A DNA stretch of 64,000 nt. It comes from Karalla daura (Eukaryota > Chordata > Actinopteri > Chaetodontiformes > Leiognathidae). The notes under the pieces are model-generated. The model was not told where the DNA came from, did not search any database, and saw only the letters and a list, made by a program, of their open reading frames with translations. Positions within the stretch are counted from its first letter, which is position 1. The number at the start of each line of letters is the position of its first letter. Below are positions 1 through 9,979 of this stretch, piece after piece. The stretch lies in the NCBI GenBank assembly GCA_029224185.1, contig CM055189.1:29542690-29606689 (forward strand). Direction: 5' to 3'. The position numbers were made by a program, and so were the translations under genes.

Positions 1-269
1 ACGTTTAACATTGATGGCAGCGGTGGGACAATGAATGGGGGCTTATGGAGAGAAAAGGCTGCACTGGGCTTACGATGAGGCTCGTCGTTTAAATTTCACA
101 AGGCGCACGGATTTATGGCCTGCCCCGCATGAGAGAGCACCAATGTTCCTACAAAACTGGAAAAAAGAAACTGTCTGCTGCTTAGGGTGTGGCTGGGAGC
201 AGCGTGAAAAGAGCGAAACGAGAGCTGATTTTTCAGCAATACCGCATGTCGGCCCGGTGCTCAGAAGAG

Positions 270-285
270 ATTGGACATGCCCAAT
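270..285. repeat. ATTGG/CCAAT near-palindrome containing GGACATGCCC
   Basis: ATTGGACATGCCCAAT pairs at seven of eight positions and puts two CCAAT pentamers in inverted orientation. Its centre, GGACATGCCC (273-282), fits the RRRCWWGYYY p53-family half-site exactly, but no second half-site lies close by. Monomer 4 has lost most of the block. Several E-type copies read CCCAAAGC, which removes the right CCAAT. Confidence 0.55.
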
Positions 286-307
286 GCTGAAGGGGCCCTT
301 TCAAACT

Positions 308-322
308 CTGGGAGTCTCCCAG
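308..322. repeat. Interrupted palindrome CTGGGAG-T-CTCCCAG
   Basis: Two 7-base arms flank one base. S1 and S2 copies keep it intact. S3 copies read CTGGGAGTCACCCAG and the D/F monomers read CTGGGAGTGTCCCAG, each losing one or more pairs. Its loss therefore follows subfamily lines. Confidence 0.65.
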
Positions 323-405
323 GGCCTGTGCCATCTGCTGGGGTGCATTGAAGCTGGACACCTCATCACTTTGTATTACCATGTCAGCAGACGAGACAAT
401 GGAGA

Positions 406-413
406 AGGTACCT
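406..413. other. Conserved AGGTACCT palindrome (KpnI core), one per monomer
   Basis: GGTACC occurs once in nearly all monomers and I noticed no second site within a unit. The exceptions I saw are GCAGGGACC (34249, 36554, 45006, 52691), GGTCCC (38859, 47311, 54996) and GGTTCC (41930, 50382, 58067). It predicts a 770-bp ladder with a few double-length bands. Confidence 0.7.
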
Positions 414-458
414 GAGCACATGGTCGTCGAGAAGAGGTGCTGCTGAAAAACCATACAA

Positions 459-468
459 CCAATCAGCG
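459..468 (+). promoter_or_regulatory. CCAAT box (NF-Y-type CCAATCAGCG), repeated in S1 and S3 monomers
   Basis: The monomer reads ACAACCAATCAGCGTG here. CCAATCAG preceded by A/G bases matches the known NF-Y consensus core well. The same box recurs about every 770 bp in S1 and S3 copies, and is destroyed by a single A-to-T change (CCTATCAGCG) in S2 copies such as 1541, 8440, 26160 and 32304. No TATA box or start site is evident nearby, so binding and any transcription are inference. Confidence 0.4.
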
Positions 469-544
469 TGCAACTCGCTACACAAACACACCACAAGATT
501 CTTCAATTTTTGAAATGAAAATGAAGTTCCAAAGTCAAAGTATG

Positions 545-554
545 GCAACGTTGC
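545..554. repeat. 10-bp palindrome GCAACGTTGC
   Basis: Present in S1 and S2 monomers. S3 copies read AGCAAGGTTGTG, which destroys the symmetry. The arrangement is the inverse of an RFX X-box, so I do not call it one. Confidence 0.55.
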
Positions 555-740
555 GAATGTTTGTTTGTGGAGTTCTTTTTTTCCCATTCATTCGTATAGG
601 AAAACCCAAATTGGCCAAGTGATGAACATTTGGCTCTATGGAGACAACCCTTTCCCCAATCTGGAATATGAGCTCACTGTCACGCTGTAGGGGAGAGTCT
701 CGAGAAAGCCCTGACACGATTTGGTGTGTGTACTATGAGA

Positions 741-754
741 ACTGTGGCCACAGT
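741..754. repeat. 14-bp perfect palindrome ACTGTGGCCACAGT
   Basis: The sequence equals its own reverse complement over 14 bases and is present near the right end of nearly every monomer. A few copies read ACTCTGGCCACAGT, which breaks one pair (monomers 13, 15, 18 and 23). It could be a binding site for a dimeric protein or a small cruciform; neither can be shown from sequence alone. Confidence 0.7.
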
Positions 755-2053
755 CGCGAGGAGTAGTGTAACGTTTAACATTGATGGCAGCGGTGGGACA
801 ATGAATGGGGGCTTATGGAGAGAAAAGGCTGCACTGGGCCTACGATGAGGCTCGTCGTTTAAATTTCACAAGGCGCACGGGTTTATGGCCTGCCCCGCAT
901 GAGAGAGCACCAATGTTCCTACAAAACTGGAAAAAAGAAATTGTCTGCTGCTTAGGGTGTGGCTGGGAGCAGCGTGAAAAGAGCGAAACGAGAGCTGATT
1001 TTTCAGCAATCCCGCATGTCGGCCCGGTGCTCAGAAGAGATTGGACATGCCCAATGCTGAAGGGGCCCTTTCAAACTCTGGGAGTCTCCCAGGGCCTGTG
1101 CCATCTGCTGGGGTGCATTGAAGCTGGACACCTCATCACTTTGTATTACCATGTCAGCAGACGAGACAATGGAGAAGGTACCTGAGCACATGGTCGTCGA
1201 GAAGAGGTGCTGCTGAAAAACCATACAACCAATCAGCGTGCAACTCGCTACACAAACACACCACAAGATTCTTCAATTTTTGAAATGAAAATGAAGTTCC
1301 AAAGTCAAAGTATGGCAACGTTGCGAATGTTTGTTTGTGGAGTTCTTTTTTTCCCATTCATTCGTATAGGAAAACCCAAATTGGCCAAGTGATGAACATT
1401 TGGCTCTATGGAGACAACGCTTTCCCCAATCTGGAATATGAGCTCACTGTCACGCTGTAGGGGAGAGTCTCCAGAAAGCCCTGACACGATTTGGTGTGTG
1501 TACTATGAGAACTGTGGCCACAGTCGCGAGGAGTAGTGTAACGTTTAACATTGATGGCAGCGGTGGGAAAATGAATGGGGGCTTATGGAGAGAAAAGGCT
1601 GCACTGGGCTTACGACGAGGCTCGTCATTTAAAATTTCATAAGGCGCACGGGTTTATGGCCAACCCCGCATGAGAGAGCACCAATGTTCCTACAAAACTG
1701 GAAAAAAGAATTTGTCTGCTGCTTAGGGTGTGGCTGGGAGCAGCGTGAAAAGAGCGAAACGAGAGCTGATTTTTCAGCGATCCGGCATGTCGGCCCGGTG
1801 CTCAGAAGAGATTGGACATGCCCAATGCTAAGGGGGCCCTTTCAAACTCTGGGAGTCTCCCAGGGCCTGTGCCATCTGCTGGGGTGCATTGAAGCTGGAT
1901 GCCTCATCACTTTGTATTACCATGTCAGCAGACGAGACAATGGAGAAGGTACCTGAGCACATGGTCGTCGGAAGAGGTGCTGCTGAAAAACCATACAACC
2001 TATCAGCGTTCACCTCGCTACACAAACACACCACAAGCTTCTTCAATTTTTGA

Positions 2054-2059
2054 AATAAA
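2054..2059 (+). promoter_or_regulatory. AATAAA hexamer specific to S2 monomers
   Basis: S2 copies read TTTTTGAAATAAAATGAAG, giving a canonical polyadenylation hexamer on the plus strand. S1 and S3 copies read GAAATGAAAATG or TAAATGAAAATG and lack it. With no transcript or upstream reading frame known, the match may be accidental. It serves as a good subfamily marker. Confidence 0.3.
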
Positions 2060-2155
2060 ATGAAGTTTCAAAGTCAAAGTATGGCAACGTTGCGAATGTT
2101 TGTTTGTGGAGTTCAGTTTTTCCCATTCATTCTTATGGGAAAAAGCCAAATTGGC

Positions 2156-2161
2156 CACGTG
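2156..2161. promoter_or_regulatory. CACGTG E-box variant in many S2 and S3 monomers
   Basis: Here the monomer reads TTGGCCACGTGATAAAC, while S1 copies read TTGGCCAAGTGATAAAC. One base thus switches a palindromic E-box on or off between copies. Binding by basic helix-loop-helix proteins is possible but not shown. Confidence 0.3.
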
Positions 2162-2310
2162 ATAAACTTTTGGCTCTATGGAGACAACGCTTTCACCAAT
2201 CTGGAACATGAGCTAACTGTCAAGCCGTAGGGGAGAGTCTCCAGAAAGCCCTGACACGATTTGGTGTGTGTACTATGAGAACTGTGGCCACAGTCGCGAG
2301 GAGTAGTGTA

Positions 2311-3056
2311 ACTTTTAACATTGATGGCAGCGGTGGGACAATGAATGGGGGCTTATGGAGAGAAAAGGCTGCACTGGGCATACGATGAGGCTCGTCGTTT
2401 AAATTTCACAAGGCGCACTGGTTTATGCCCTCCCCCGCATGAGAGAGCACCAATGTTCCGACAAAACTGGAAAAAATAATTTGTCTGCTGCTTAGGGTGT
2501 GGCTGGGAGCAGCGTGAAAAGAGCGAAACGAGAGCTGATTTTGCAGCGATCCGGCATGTCGGCCCGATGCCCAATGCTGAGGGGGCCCTTTCAAACTCTG
2601 GGAGTCACCCAGGGCCTGTGCCATCTGCTGGGGTGCATTGAAGCTGGACGCCTCATCATTTTGTATTACCGTGTCAGCAGACGAGACAATGGAGAAGGTA
2701 CCTGAGCACATGGTCATCGAGAAGAGGTGCTGCTGAAAACCATACAACCAATCAGCGTGCAACTCGCTACACAAACACACCACAAGATTCTTCAATTTTT
2801 TAAATGAAAATGAAGTTTCAAAGTCAAAGTATAGCAAGGTTGTGAATGTTCGTTTGTGGAGTTCTGTTGTTCCCATTCATTCTTCTGGGAAAAAAATTGG
2901 CCACGTGATAAACATTTGGCTCTATGGACACAATGCTTTCCCCAATTTGGAAAATGAGCTCACTGTCACGCCGTAGGGGAGAGTCTCCAGAACGCCCTGA
3001 CACGATTTGGTGTGTGTACTATGAGAACTGTGGCCACAGTCGCGAGGAGCAGTGTA
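2311..3056 (+). repeat. Monomer 4, S3 class with 20-bp internal deletion (746 bp)
   Basis: This is the shortest full monomer in the window. After GGCCCG at 2566 it jumps straight to ATGCCCAATG. Compared with its neighbours exactly 20 bases are gone, including the ATTGG half of the ATTGG/CCAAT near-palindrome. A few more bases are missing in the AAAAAAATTGG stretch near 2895. The copy also carries S3 markers (GTCACCCAG, AGCAAGGTTGTGAATG, CTGTTGTTCC). Its start reads ACTTTTAAC rather than ACGTTTAAC. Confidence 0.85.
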
Positions 3057-3825
3057 ACGTTCAACATTGATGGCAGCGGTGGGACAATGAATGGGGGCTT
3101 ATGGAGAGAAATGGCTGCACTGGGCTTACGATGAGGCTCGTCGTTTAAATTTCACAAGGCGCACTGGTTTATGCCCTCCCCCGCATGAGAGAGCACCAAT
3201 GTTCCGACAAAACTGGAAAAAATAATTTGTCTGCTGCTTAGGGTGTGGCTGGGAGCAGCGTGAAAAGAGCGAAACGAGAGCTGATTTTTCAGCGATCCCG
3301 CATGTCGGCCCGGTGCTCAGAAGAGATTGGACATGCCCAATGCTGAGGGGGTCCTTTCAAACTCTGGGAGTCTCCCAGGGCCTGTGCCATCTGCTGGGAT
3401 GCATTGAAGCTGGACGCCTCATCACTTTGTATTACCATGTCAGCAGACGAGACAATGGAGAAGGTACCTGAGCACATGGTCGTCGAGAGAGGTGCTGCTG
3501 AAAAACCATACAACCAATCAGCGTGCAACTCGCTACACAAACACACCACAACATTCTTCAATTTTTGAAATGAAAATGAAGTTTCAAAGTCAAAGTATGG
3601 CAACGTTGCGAATGTTTGTTTGTGGAGTTCTTTTTTTCCCATTCATTCTTATGGGAAAACCCAAATTGGCCAAGTGACAAACATTTGGCTCTATGGAGAC
3701 AACGCTTTCCCCAATCTGGAATATGAGCTCACTGTCACGCCGTAGGGCAGAGTCTCCAGAACGCCCTGACACGATTTGGTGTGTGTACTGTGAGAACTGT
3801 GGCCACAGTCGCGAGGAGTAGTGTA
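3057..3825 (+). repeat. Monomer 5, mosaic (769 bp)
   Basis: The 5' part shares TTTATGCCCTCCCCC and the AAAAAATAATTTG tract with monomer 4. From about 3285 onward it is S1-like (TTTTCAGCGATCCCG, intact CCAATCAGCG). It is therefore a mosaic of a monomer-4-like left part and an S1 right part, with the exchange between roughly 3225 and 3290. Confidence 0.65.
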
Positions 3826-6800
3826 ACGTTTAACATTGATGGCAGTGGTGGGACAATGAATGGGGGCTTTTGGAGAGAAAAGGCTGCACTGGGCCTACGA
3901 TGAGGCTCGTCGTTAAAATTTCACAAGGCGCACGGGTTTATGGCCAACCCCGCATGAGAGAGCAACAATGTTCCTACAAAACTGGAAAAAAGTATTTGTC
4001 TGCTGCTTAGGGTGTGGCTGGGAGCAGCGTGAAAAGAGCGAAACGAGAGCTGATTTTTCAGCGATCCCGCATGTCGGCCCGGTGCTCAGAAGAGATTGGA
4101 CATGCCCAATGCTGAGGGGGTCCTTTCAAACTCTGGGAGTCTCCCAGGGCCTGTGCCATCTGCTGGGATGCATTGAAGCTGGACGCCTCATCACTTTGTA
4201 TTACCATGTCAGCAGACGAGACATTGGAGCAGGTACCTGAGCACATGGTCGTCGAGAAGAGGAGCTGCTGAAAAACCATACAACCAATCAGCGTGCAACT
4301 CGCTACACAAACACACCACAAGATTCTTCAGTTTTTGAAATGAAAATGAAGTTTCAAAGTCAAAGTATGGCAACGTTGAGAATGTTTGTTTGTGGAGTTC
4401 TGTTGTTCCCATTCATTCTTATGGGAAAACCCAAATTGGCCAAGTGATAAACATTTGGCTCTATGGATACAACGCTTTCCCCAATCTGGAACATAAGCTC
4501 ACTGTCAAGCCGTAGGGGAGAGTCTCCAGAACGCCCTGACACGATTTGGTGTGTGTACTGTGAGAACTGTGGCCACAGTCGAGAGGAGTAGTGTAACGTT
4601 CAACATTGATGGCAGCGGTGGGACAATGAATGGGGGCTTATGGAGAGAAAAGGCTGCACTGGGCCTACGATGAGGCTCGTCGTTAAAATTTCACAAGGCG
4701 CACGGGTTTATGGCCAACCCCGCATGAGAGAGCAACAATGTTCCTACAAAACTGGAAAAAAGTATTTGTTTGCTGCTTAGGGTGTGGCTGGGAGCAGCGT
4801 GAAAAGAGCGAAACGAGAGCTGATTTTTCAGCGATCCCGCATGTCGGCCCGGTGCTCAGAAGAGATTGGATATGCCCAATGCTGAGGGGGTCCTTTCAAA
4901 CTCTGGAAGTCTCCCAGGGCCTGTGCCATCTGCTGGGATGCATTGAAGCTGGACGCCTCATCACTTTGTATTACCATGTCAGCAGACGAGACAATGGAGA
5001 AGGTACCTGAGCACATGGGCGTCGAGAAGAGGTGCTGCTGAAAAACCATACAACCAATCAGCGTGCAACTCGCTACACAAACACACCACAAGATTCTTCA
5101 ATTTTTGAAATAAAATGAAGTTTCAAAGTCAAAGTATGGCAACGTTGCGAATGTTTGTTTGTGGAGTTCTGTTTTTCCCATTCATTCTTATGGGAAAACC
5201 CAAATTGGCCAAGTGATAAACATTTGGCTCTATGGATACAACGCTTTCCCCAATCTGGAATATGAGCTCACTGTCACGCCGTAGGGCAGAGTCTGCAGAA
5301 CGCCCTGACACGATTTGGTGTGTGTACTGTGAGAACTGTGGCCACAGTCCAGAGGAGTAGTGTAACGTTTAACATTGATGGCAGTGGTGGGACAATGAAT
5401 GGGGGCTTTTGGAGAGAAAAGGCTGCACTGGGCCTACGATGAGGCTCGTCGTTAAAATTTCACAAGGCGCATGGGTTTATGGCCAACCCCGCATGAGAGA
5501 GCAACAATGTTCCTACAAAACTGGAAAAAAGTATTTGTCTGCTGCTTAGGGTGTGGCTGGGAGCAGCGTGAAAAGAGCGAAACGAGAGCTGATTTTTCAG
5601 CGATCCCGCATGTCGGCCCGGTGCTCAGAAGAGATTGGATATGCCCAATGCTGAGGGGGTCCTTTCAAACTCTGGGAGTCTCCCAGGGCCTGTGCCATCT
5701 GCTGGGATGCATTGAAGCTGGACGCCTCATCACTTTGTATTACCATGTCAGCAGACGAGACAATGGAGAAGGTACCTGAGCACATGGTCGTCGAGAAGAG
5801 GTGCTGCTGAAAAACCATACAACCAATCAGCGTGCAACTCGCTACACAAACACACCACAAGATTCTTCAATTTTTGAAATAAAATGAAGTTTCAAAGTCA
5901 AAGTATGGCAACGTTGCGAATGTTTGTTTGTGGAGTTCTGTTTTTCCCATTCATTCTTATGGGAAAACCCAAATTGGCCAAGTGATAAACATTTGGCTCT
6001 ATGGATACAACGCTTTCCCCAATCTGGAATATGAGCTCACTGTCACGCCGTAGGGCAGAGTCTGCAGAACGCCCTGACACGATTTGGTGTGTGTACTGTG
6101 AGAACTGTGGCCACAGTCCAGAGGAGTAGTGTAACGTTTAACATTGATGGCAGTGGTGGGACAATGAATGGGGGCTTTTGGAGAGAAAAGGCTGCACTGG
6201 GCCTACGATGAGGCTCGTCGTTAAAATTTCACAAGGCGCACGGGTTTATGGCCAACCCCGCATGAGAGAGCAACAATGTTCCTACAAAACTGGAAAAAAG
6301 TATTTGTCTGCTGCTTAGGGTGTGGCTGGGAGCAGCGTGAAAAGAGCGAAACGAGAGCTGATTTTTCAGCGATCCCGCATGTCGGCCCGGTGCTCAGAAG
6401 AGATTGGACATGCCCAATGCTGAGGGGGTCCTTTCAAACTCTGGGAGTCTCCCAGGGCCTGTGCCATCTGCTGGGATGCATTGAAGCTGGACGCCTCATC
6501 ACTTTGTATTACCATGTCAGCAGACGAGACAATGGAGAAGGTACCTGAGCACATGGTCGTCGAGAAGAGGTGCTGCTGAAAAACCATACAACCAATCAGC
6601 GTGCAACTCGCTACACAAACACACCACAAGATTCTTCAATTTTTGAAATAAAATGAAGTTTCAAAGTCAAAGTATGGCAACGTTGCGAATGTTTGTTTGT
6701 GGAGTTCTGTTTTTCCCATTCATTCTTATGGGAAAACCCAAATTGGCCAAGTGATAAACATTTGGTTCTATGGAGACAACGCTTTCCCCAATCTGGAATA

Positions 6801-6902
6801 TGAGCTCACTGTCACGCCGTAGGGGAGAGTCTCCAGAACGCCCTGACACGATTTGGTGTGTGTACTATGAGAACTGTGGCCACAGTCGCGAGGAGTTGTG
6901 TA
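3826..6902 (+). repeat. Local monomer family, monomers 6-9
   Basis: Monomers starting at 3826, 4596, 5365 and 6134 share markers seen nowhere else in the window: GAGCAACAATG instead of GAGCACCAATG, and AAAAAAGTATTTG instead of AAAAAAGAATTTG. Monomers 7 and 8 also share TCTGCAGAAC, GGATACAACG and the unusual CAGTCCAGAGG end. Copies 8 and 9 are almost identical in their 5' halves. The pattern fits repeated one-monomer duplications from a single founder. Confidence 0.8.
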
Positions 6903-8439
6903 ACGTTTAACATTGATGGCAGCGGTGGGACAATGAATGTGGGCTTATGGAGAGAAAAGGCTGCACTGGGCTTACGATGAGGCTCGTCGTTTAAATTTCA
7001 CAAGGCGCACGGGTTTATGGCCTACCCCGCATGAGAGAGCACCAATGTTCCTACAAAAGTGGAAAAAAGAATTTGTCTGCTGCTTAGGGTGTGGCTGGGA
7101 GCAGCGTGAAAAGAGCGAAACGAGAGCTGATTTTTCAGCGATCCCGCATGTCGGCCCGGTGCTCAGAAGAGATTGGACATGCCCAATGCTGAGGGGGTCC
7201 TTTCAAACTCTGGGAGTCTCCCAGGGCCTGTGCCATCTGCTGGGATGCATTGAAGCTGGACGCCTCATCACTTTGTATTACCATGTCAGCAGACGAGACA
7301 ATGGAGAAGGTACCTGAGCACATGGTCGTCGAGAAGAGGTGCTGCTGAAAAACCATACAACCAATCAGCGTGCAACTCGCTACACAAACACACCACAAGC
7401 TTCTTCAATTTTTGATATGAAAATGAAGTTTCAAAGTCAAAGTATGGCAACGTTGCGAATGTTTGTTTGTGGAGTTCTTTTTTTCCCATTCATTCTTATA
7501 GGAAAACCCAAATTGGCCACGTGATAAACATTTGGCTCTATGGAGACAACGCTTTCCCCAATCTGGAATATGAGCTCACTGTCACGCTGTAGGGGAGAGT
7601 CTCCAGAAAGCCCTGACACGATTTGGTGTGTGTACTGTGAGAACTGTGGCCACAGTCGCGAGGAGTAGTGTAACGTTTAACATTGATGGCAGTGGTGGGA
7701 CAATGAATGGGGGCTTTTGGAGAGAAAAGGCTGCACTGGGCCTACGATGAGGCTCGTCGTTTAAATTTCACAAGGCGCACTGGTGTATGGCCTACCCCGC
7801 ATGAGAGAGCACCAATGTTCCTACAAAACTGGAAAAAAGAATTTGTCTGCTGCTTAGGGTGTGGCTGGGAGCAGCGTGAAAAGAGCGAAACGAGAGCTGA
7901 TTTTTCAGCGATCCCGCATGTCGGCCCGGTGCTCAGAAGAGATTGGACATGCCCAATGCTGAGGGGGTCCTTTCAAACTCTGGGAGTCTCCCAGGGCCTG
8001 TGCCATCTGCTGGGATGCATTGAAGCTGGACGCCTCATCACTTTGTATTACCATGTCAGCAGACGAGACAATGGAGAAGGTACCTGAGCACATGGTCGTC
8101 GAGAAGAGGTGCTGCTGAAAAACCATACAACCAATCAGCGTGCAACTCGCTACACAAACACACCACAAGAATCTTCAATTCTTTAAATGAATATGAAGTT
8201 TCAAAGTCAAAGTATGGCAACGTTGCGAATGTTTGTGGAGTTCTTTTTTTCCCATTCATTCTTATGGGAAAAAGCCAAATGGGCCACGTGATAAATTTTT
8301 GGCTCGATGGAGACAACGCTTTCACCAATCTGGAACATGAGTTAACTGTCAAGCCGTAGGGGGGAGTCTCCAGAACTCCCTGACACGATTTGGTGTGTGT
8401 ACTATGAGAACTGTGGCCACAGTCGCAAGGAGTAGTGTA
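6903..8439 (+). repeat. Monomers 10-11 (770 and 767 bp)
   Basis: Monomer 10 (6903-7672) is S1-like with AAGCTTCTTC and TTTGATATGAAAATG, and shares ATTCTTATAGG and CACGCTGTAGG with the monomers at 11.5-18 kb. Monomer 11 (7673-8439) is S1-like on the left. On the right it has the first 4-bp-deleted TGTTTGTGG of the window (about 8229), with a private ATTCTTTAAATGAATATG and CAAATGGGCCACGTG. They are transitional copies between the first local family and the dimer block. Confidence 0.7.
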
Positions 8440-9979
8440 ACGTTTAACATTGATGGCAGTGGTGGGACAATGAATGGGGGCTTTTGGAGAGAAAAGGCTG
8501 CACTGGGCCTACGATGAGGCTCGTCGTTTAAATTTCACAAGGCGCACGGGTTTATGGCCTGCCCCGCATGAGAGAGCACCAATGTTCCTACAAAACTGGA
8601 AAAAAGAATTTGTCTGCTGCTTACGGTGTGGCTGGGAGCAGCGTGAAAAGAGCGAAACGAGAGCTGATTTTTCAGCGATCCCGCATGTCGGCCCGGTGCT
8701 CAGAAGAGATTGGACATGCCCAATGCTGAGGGGGCCCTTTCAAACTCTGGGAGTCATCCAGGGCCTGTGCCATCTGCTGGGGTGCATTGAAGCTGGACGC
8801 CTCATCACTTTGTATTACCATGTCAGCAGACGAGACAATGGAGAAGGTACCTGAGCACATGGTCGTCGAGAAGAGGTGCTGCTGAAAAACCATACAACCT
8901 ATCAGCGTGCAACTCGCTACACAAACACACCACAAGCTTCTTCAATTTTTGAAATAAAATGAAGTTTCAAAGTCAAAGTATGGCAACGTTGCGAATGTTT
9001 GTTTGTGGAGTTCTGTTTTTCCCATTCATTCTTATGGGAAAAAGCCAAATTGGCCACGTGATAAACTTTTGGCTCTATGGAGACAACGCTTTCCCCAATC
9101 TGGAACATGAGCTAACTGTCAAGCCGTATGGGAGAGTCTCCAGAACGCCCTGACACGATTTGGTGTGTGTACTGTGAGAACTGTGGCCACAGTCGCGAGG
9201 GGTAGTGTATCGTTTAACATTGATGGCAGTGGTGGGACAATGAATGGGGGCTTTTGGAGAGAAAAGGCTGCACTGGGCCTACGATGAGGCTCGTCGTTTA
9301 AATTTCACAAGGCGCACGGGTTTATGGCCTGCCCCGCATGAGAGAGCACCAATGTTCCTACAAAACTGGAAAAAATAATTTGTCTGCTGCTTAGGGTGTG
9401 GCTGGGAGCAGCGTGAAAAGAGCGAAACGAGAGCTGATTTTTCAGCGATCCCGCATGTCGGCCCGGTGCTAAGAAGAGATTGGACATGCCCAATGCTGAG
9501 GGGGTCCTTTCAAACTCTGGGAGTCTCCCAGGGCCTGTGCCATCTGCTGGGGTGCATTGAAGCTGGACGCCTCATCACTTTGTATTACCATGTCAGCAGA
9601 GGAGACAATGGAGCAGGTACCTGAGCACATGGTTGTCGAGAAGAGGTGCTGCTGAAAAACCATACAACCAATCAGCGTGCAACTCGCTACACAAACAAAC
9701 CACAAGATTCTTCAATTTTTGAAATGAAAATGAAGTTTCAAAGTCAAAGTATGGCAAAGTTGCGAATGTTTGTTTGTGGAGTTCTGTTTTTCCCATTCAT
9801 TCTTATGGGAAAACCCAAATTGGCCAAGTGATAAACATTTGGCTCTATGGAGACAACGCTTTCCCCAATCTGGAATATGAGCTCACTGTCACGCCGTAGG
9901 GGAGAGTCTCCAGAACGCCCTGACACGATTTGGTGTGTGTACTATGAGAACTCTGGCCACAGTCGCGAGGAGTTGTGTA
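8440..9979 (+). repeat. Dimer unit, copy 1 (1,540 bp)
   Basis: Monomers 12 (8440) and 13 (9210). Monomer 12 is S2-like on its right side (CCTATCAGCG, AATAAA, GGCCACGTG). Monomer 13 is S1-like with ACAAACAAACC, GCAAAGTTGCG, GAGGAGACAATGGAGCAGG and AACTCTGGCC. The same two-monomer combination follows immediately at 9980-11519, so the repeating unit here is the dimer. Confidence 0.85.

Larger units (their letters stand above)
35..415 (+). other. Recurrent 126-codon open frame inside the monomer, probably not a gene
   Basis: An open frame beginning MGAYGEKRLHWAYDEARR and ending RRDNGEGT recurs in many monomers, for example at 805, 6937, 13096, 20031, 28493 and 43093. I recognise no domain. Against coding: about as long a frame is open on the opposite strand. 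The frame is broken in many copies by a TAA in AAAAAATAATTTG or by a one-base indel at TTTAAATTT/TTTAAAATTT. Many of the common variants I compared change the residue (S/P, S/T, P/R, R/G, N/I, E/A) rather than being silent. No Kozak context, splice signal or gene-like neighbour supports it. Confidence 0.15.
1..770 (+). repeat. Reference monomer (monomer 1, S1 class)
   Basis: This copy is used here to locate landmarks shared by most monomers. In order: CCAAT at 140-144; ATTGGACATGCCCAAT near-palindrome at 270-285; interrupted palindrome CTGGGAG-T-CTCCCAG at 308-322; AGGTACCT (KpnI core) at 406-413; CCAATCAGCG at 459-468; AT-rich AATTTTTGA at 505-513; GCAACGTTGC at 545-554; TTGGCCAA at 611-618; CCAAT at 656-660; and ACTGTGGCCACAGT at 741-754. 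No poly-A tail, terminal inverted repeat or target-site duplication marks the ends, so the phase chosen for the monomer is arbitrary. Confidence 0.9.
1..1540 (+). repeat. Near-identical monomer pair 1-2 (2 x 770 bp)
   Basis: Monomers 1 (1-770) and 2 (771-1540) differ at about six positions by eye, near 99 percent identity. Examples are GGGCTTAC against GGGCCTAC, and GACAACCC against GACAACGC. Both share the rare CACGCTGTAGGGG tail and ATTCGTATAGG. They look like a recent single-monomer tandem duplication at the left edge of the window. Monomer 3 (1541-2310), which follows, is clearly different: it has CCTATCAGCG and AATAAA. Confidence 0.85.
1541..2310 (+). repeat. Monomer 3, first S2-class copy
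   Basis: This copy carries the S2 markers: CCTATCAGCG in place of the CCAAT box, AAGCTTCTTC, GAAATAAAATG with AATAAA at 2054-2059, GGAAAAAGCC, and CACGTG at 2156-2161 where S1 copies read CAAGTG. It still has the long TGTTTGTTTGTGG, so it represents S2 before the 4-bp loss seen in most S2 copies from 24.6 kb onward. One guide base is also missing after GGTCGTCG near 1970. Confidence 0.8.

Noticed and set aside
545..554. RFX X-box
   Set aside because: GCAACGTTGC has the half-sites pointing the opposite way from the GTTGCC..GGCAAC consensus.
611..622. RNA polymerase III A-box (TGGCCAAGTGA)
   Set aside because: It resembles TGGCNNAGTGG, but no B-box such as GGTTCGANNCC follows within the usual distance, and no tRNA or 5S fold is present.
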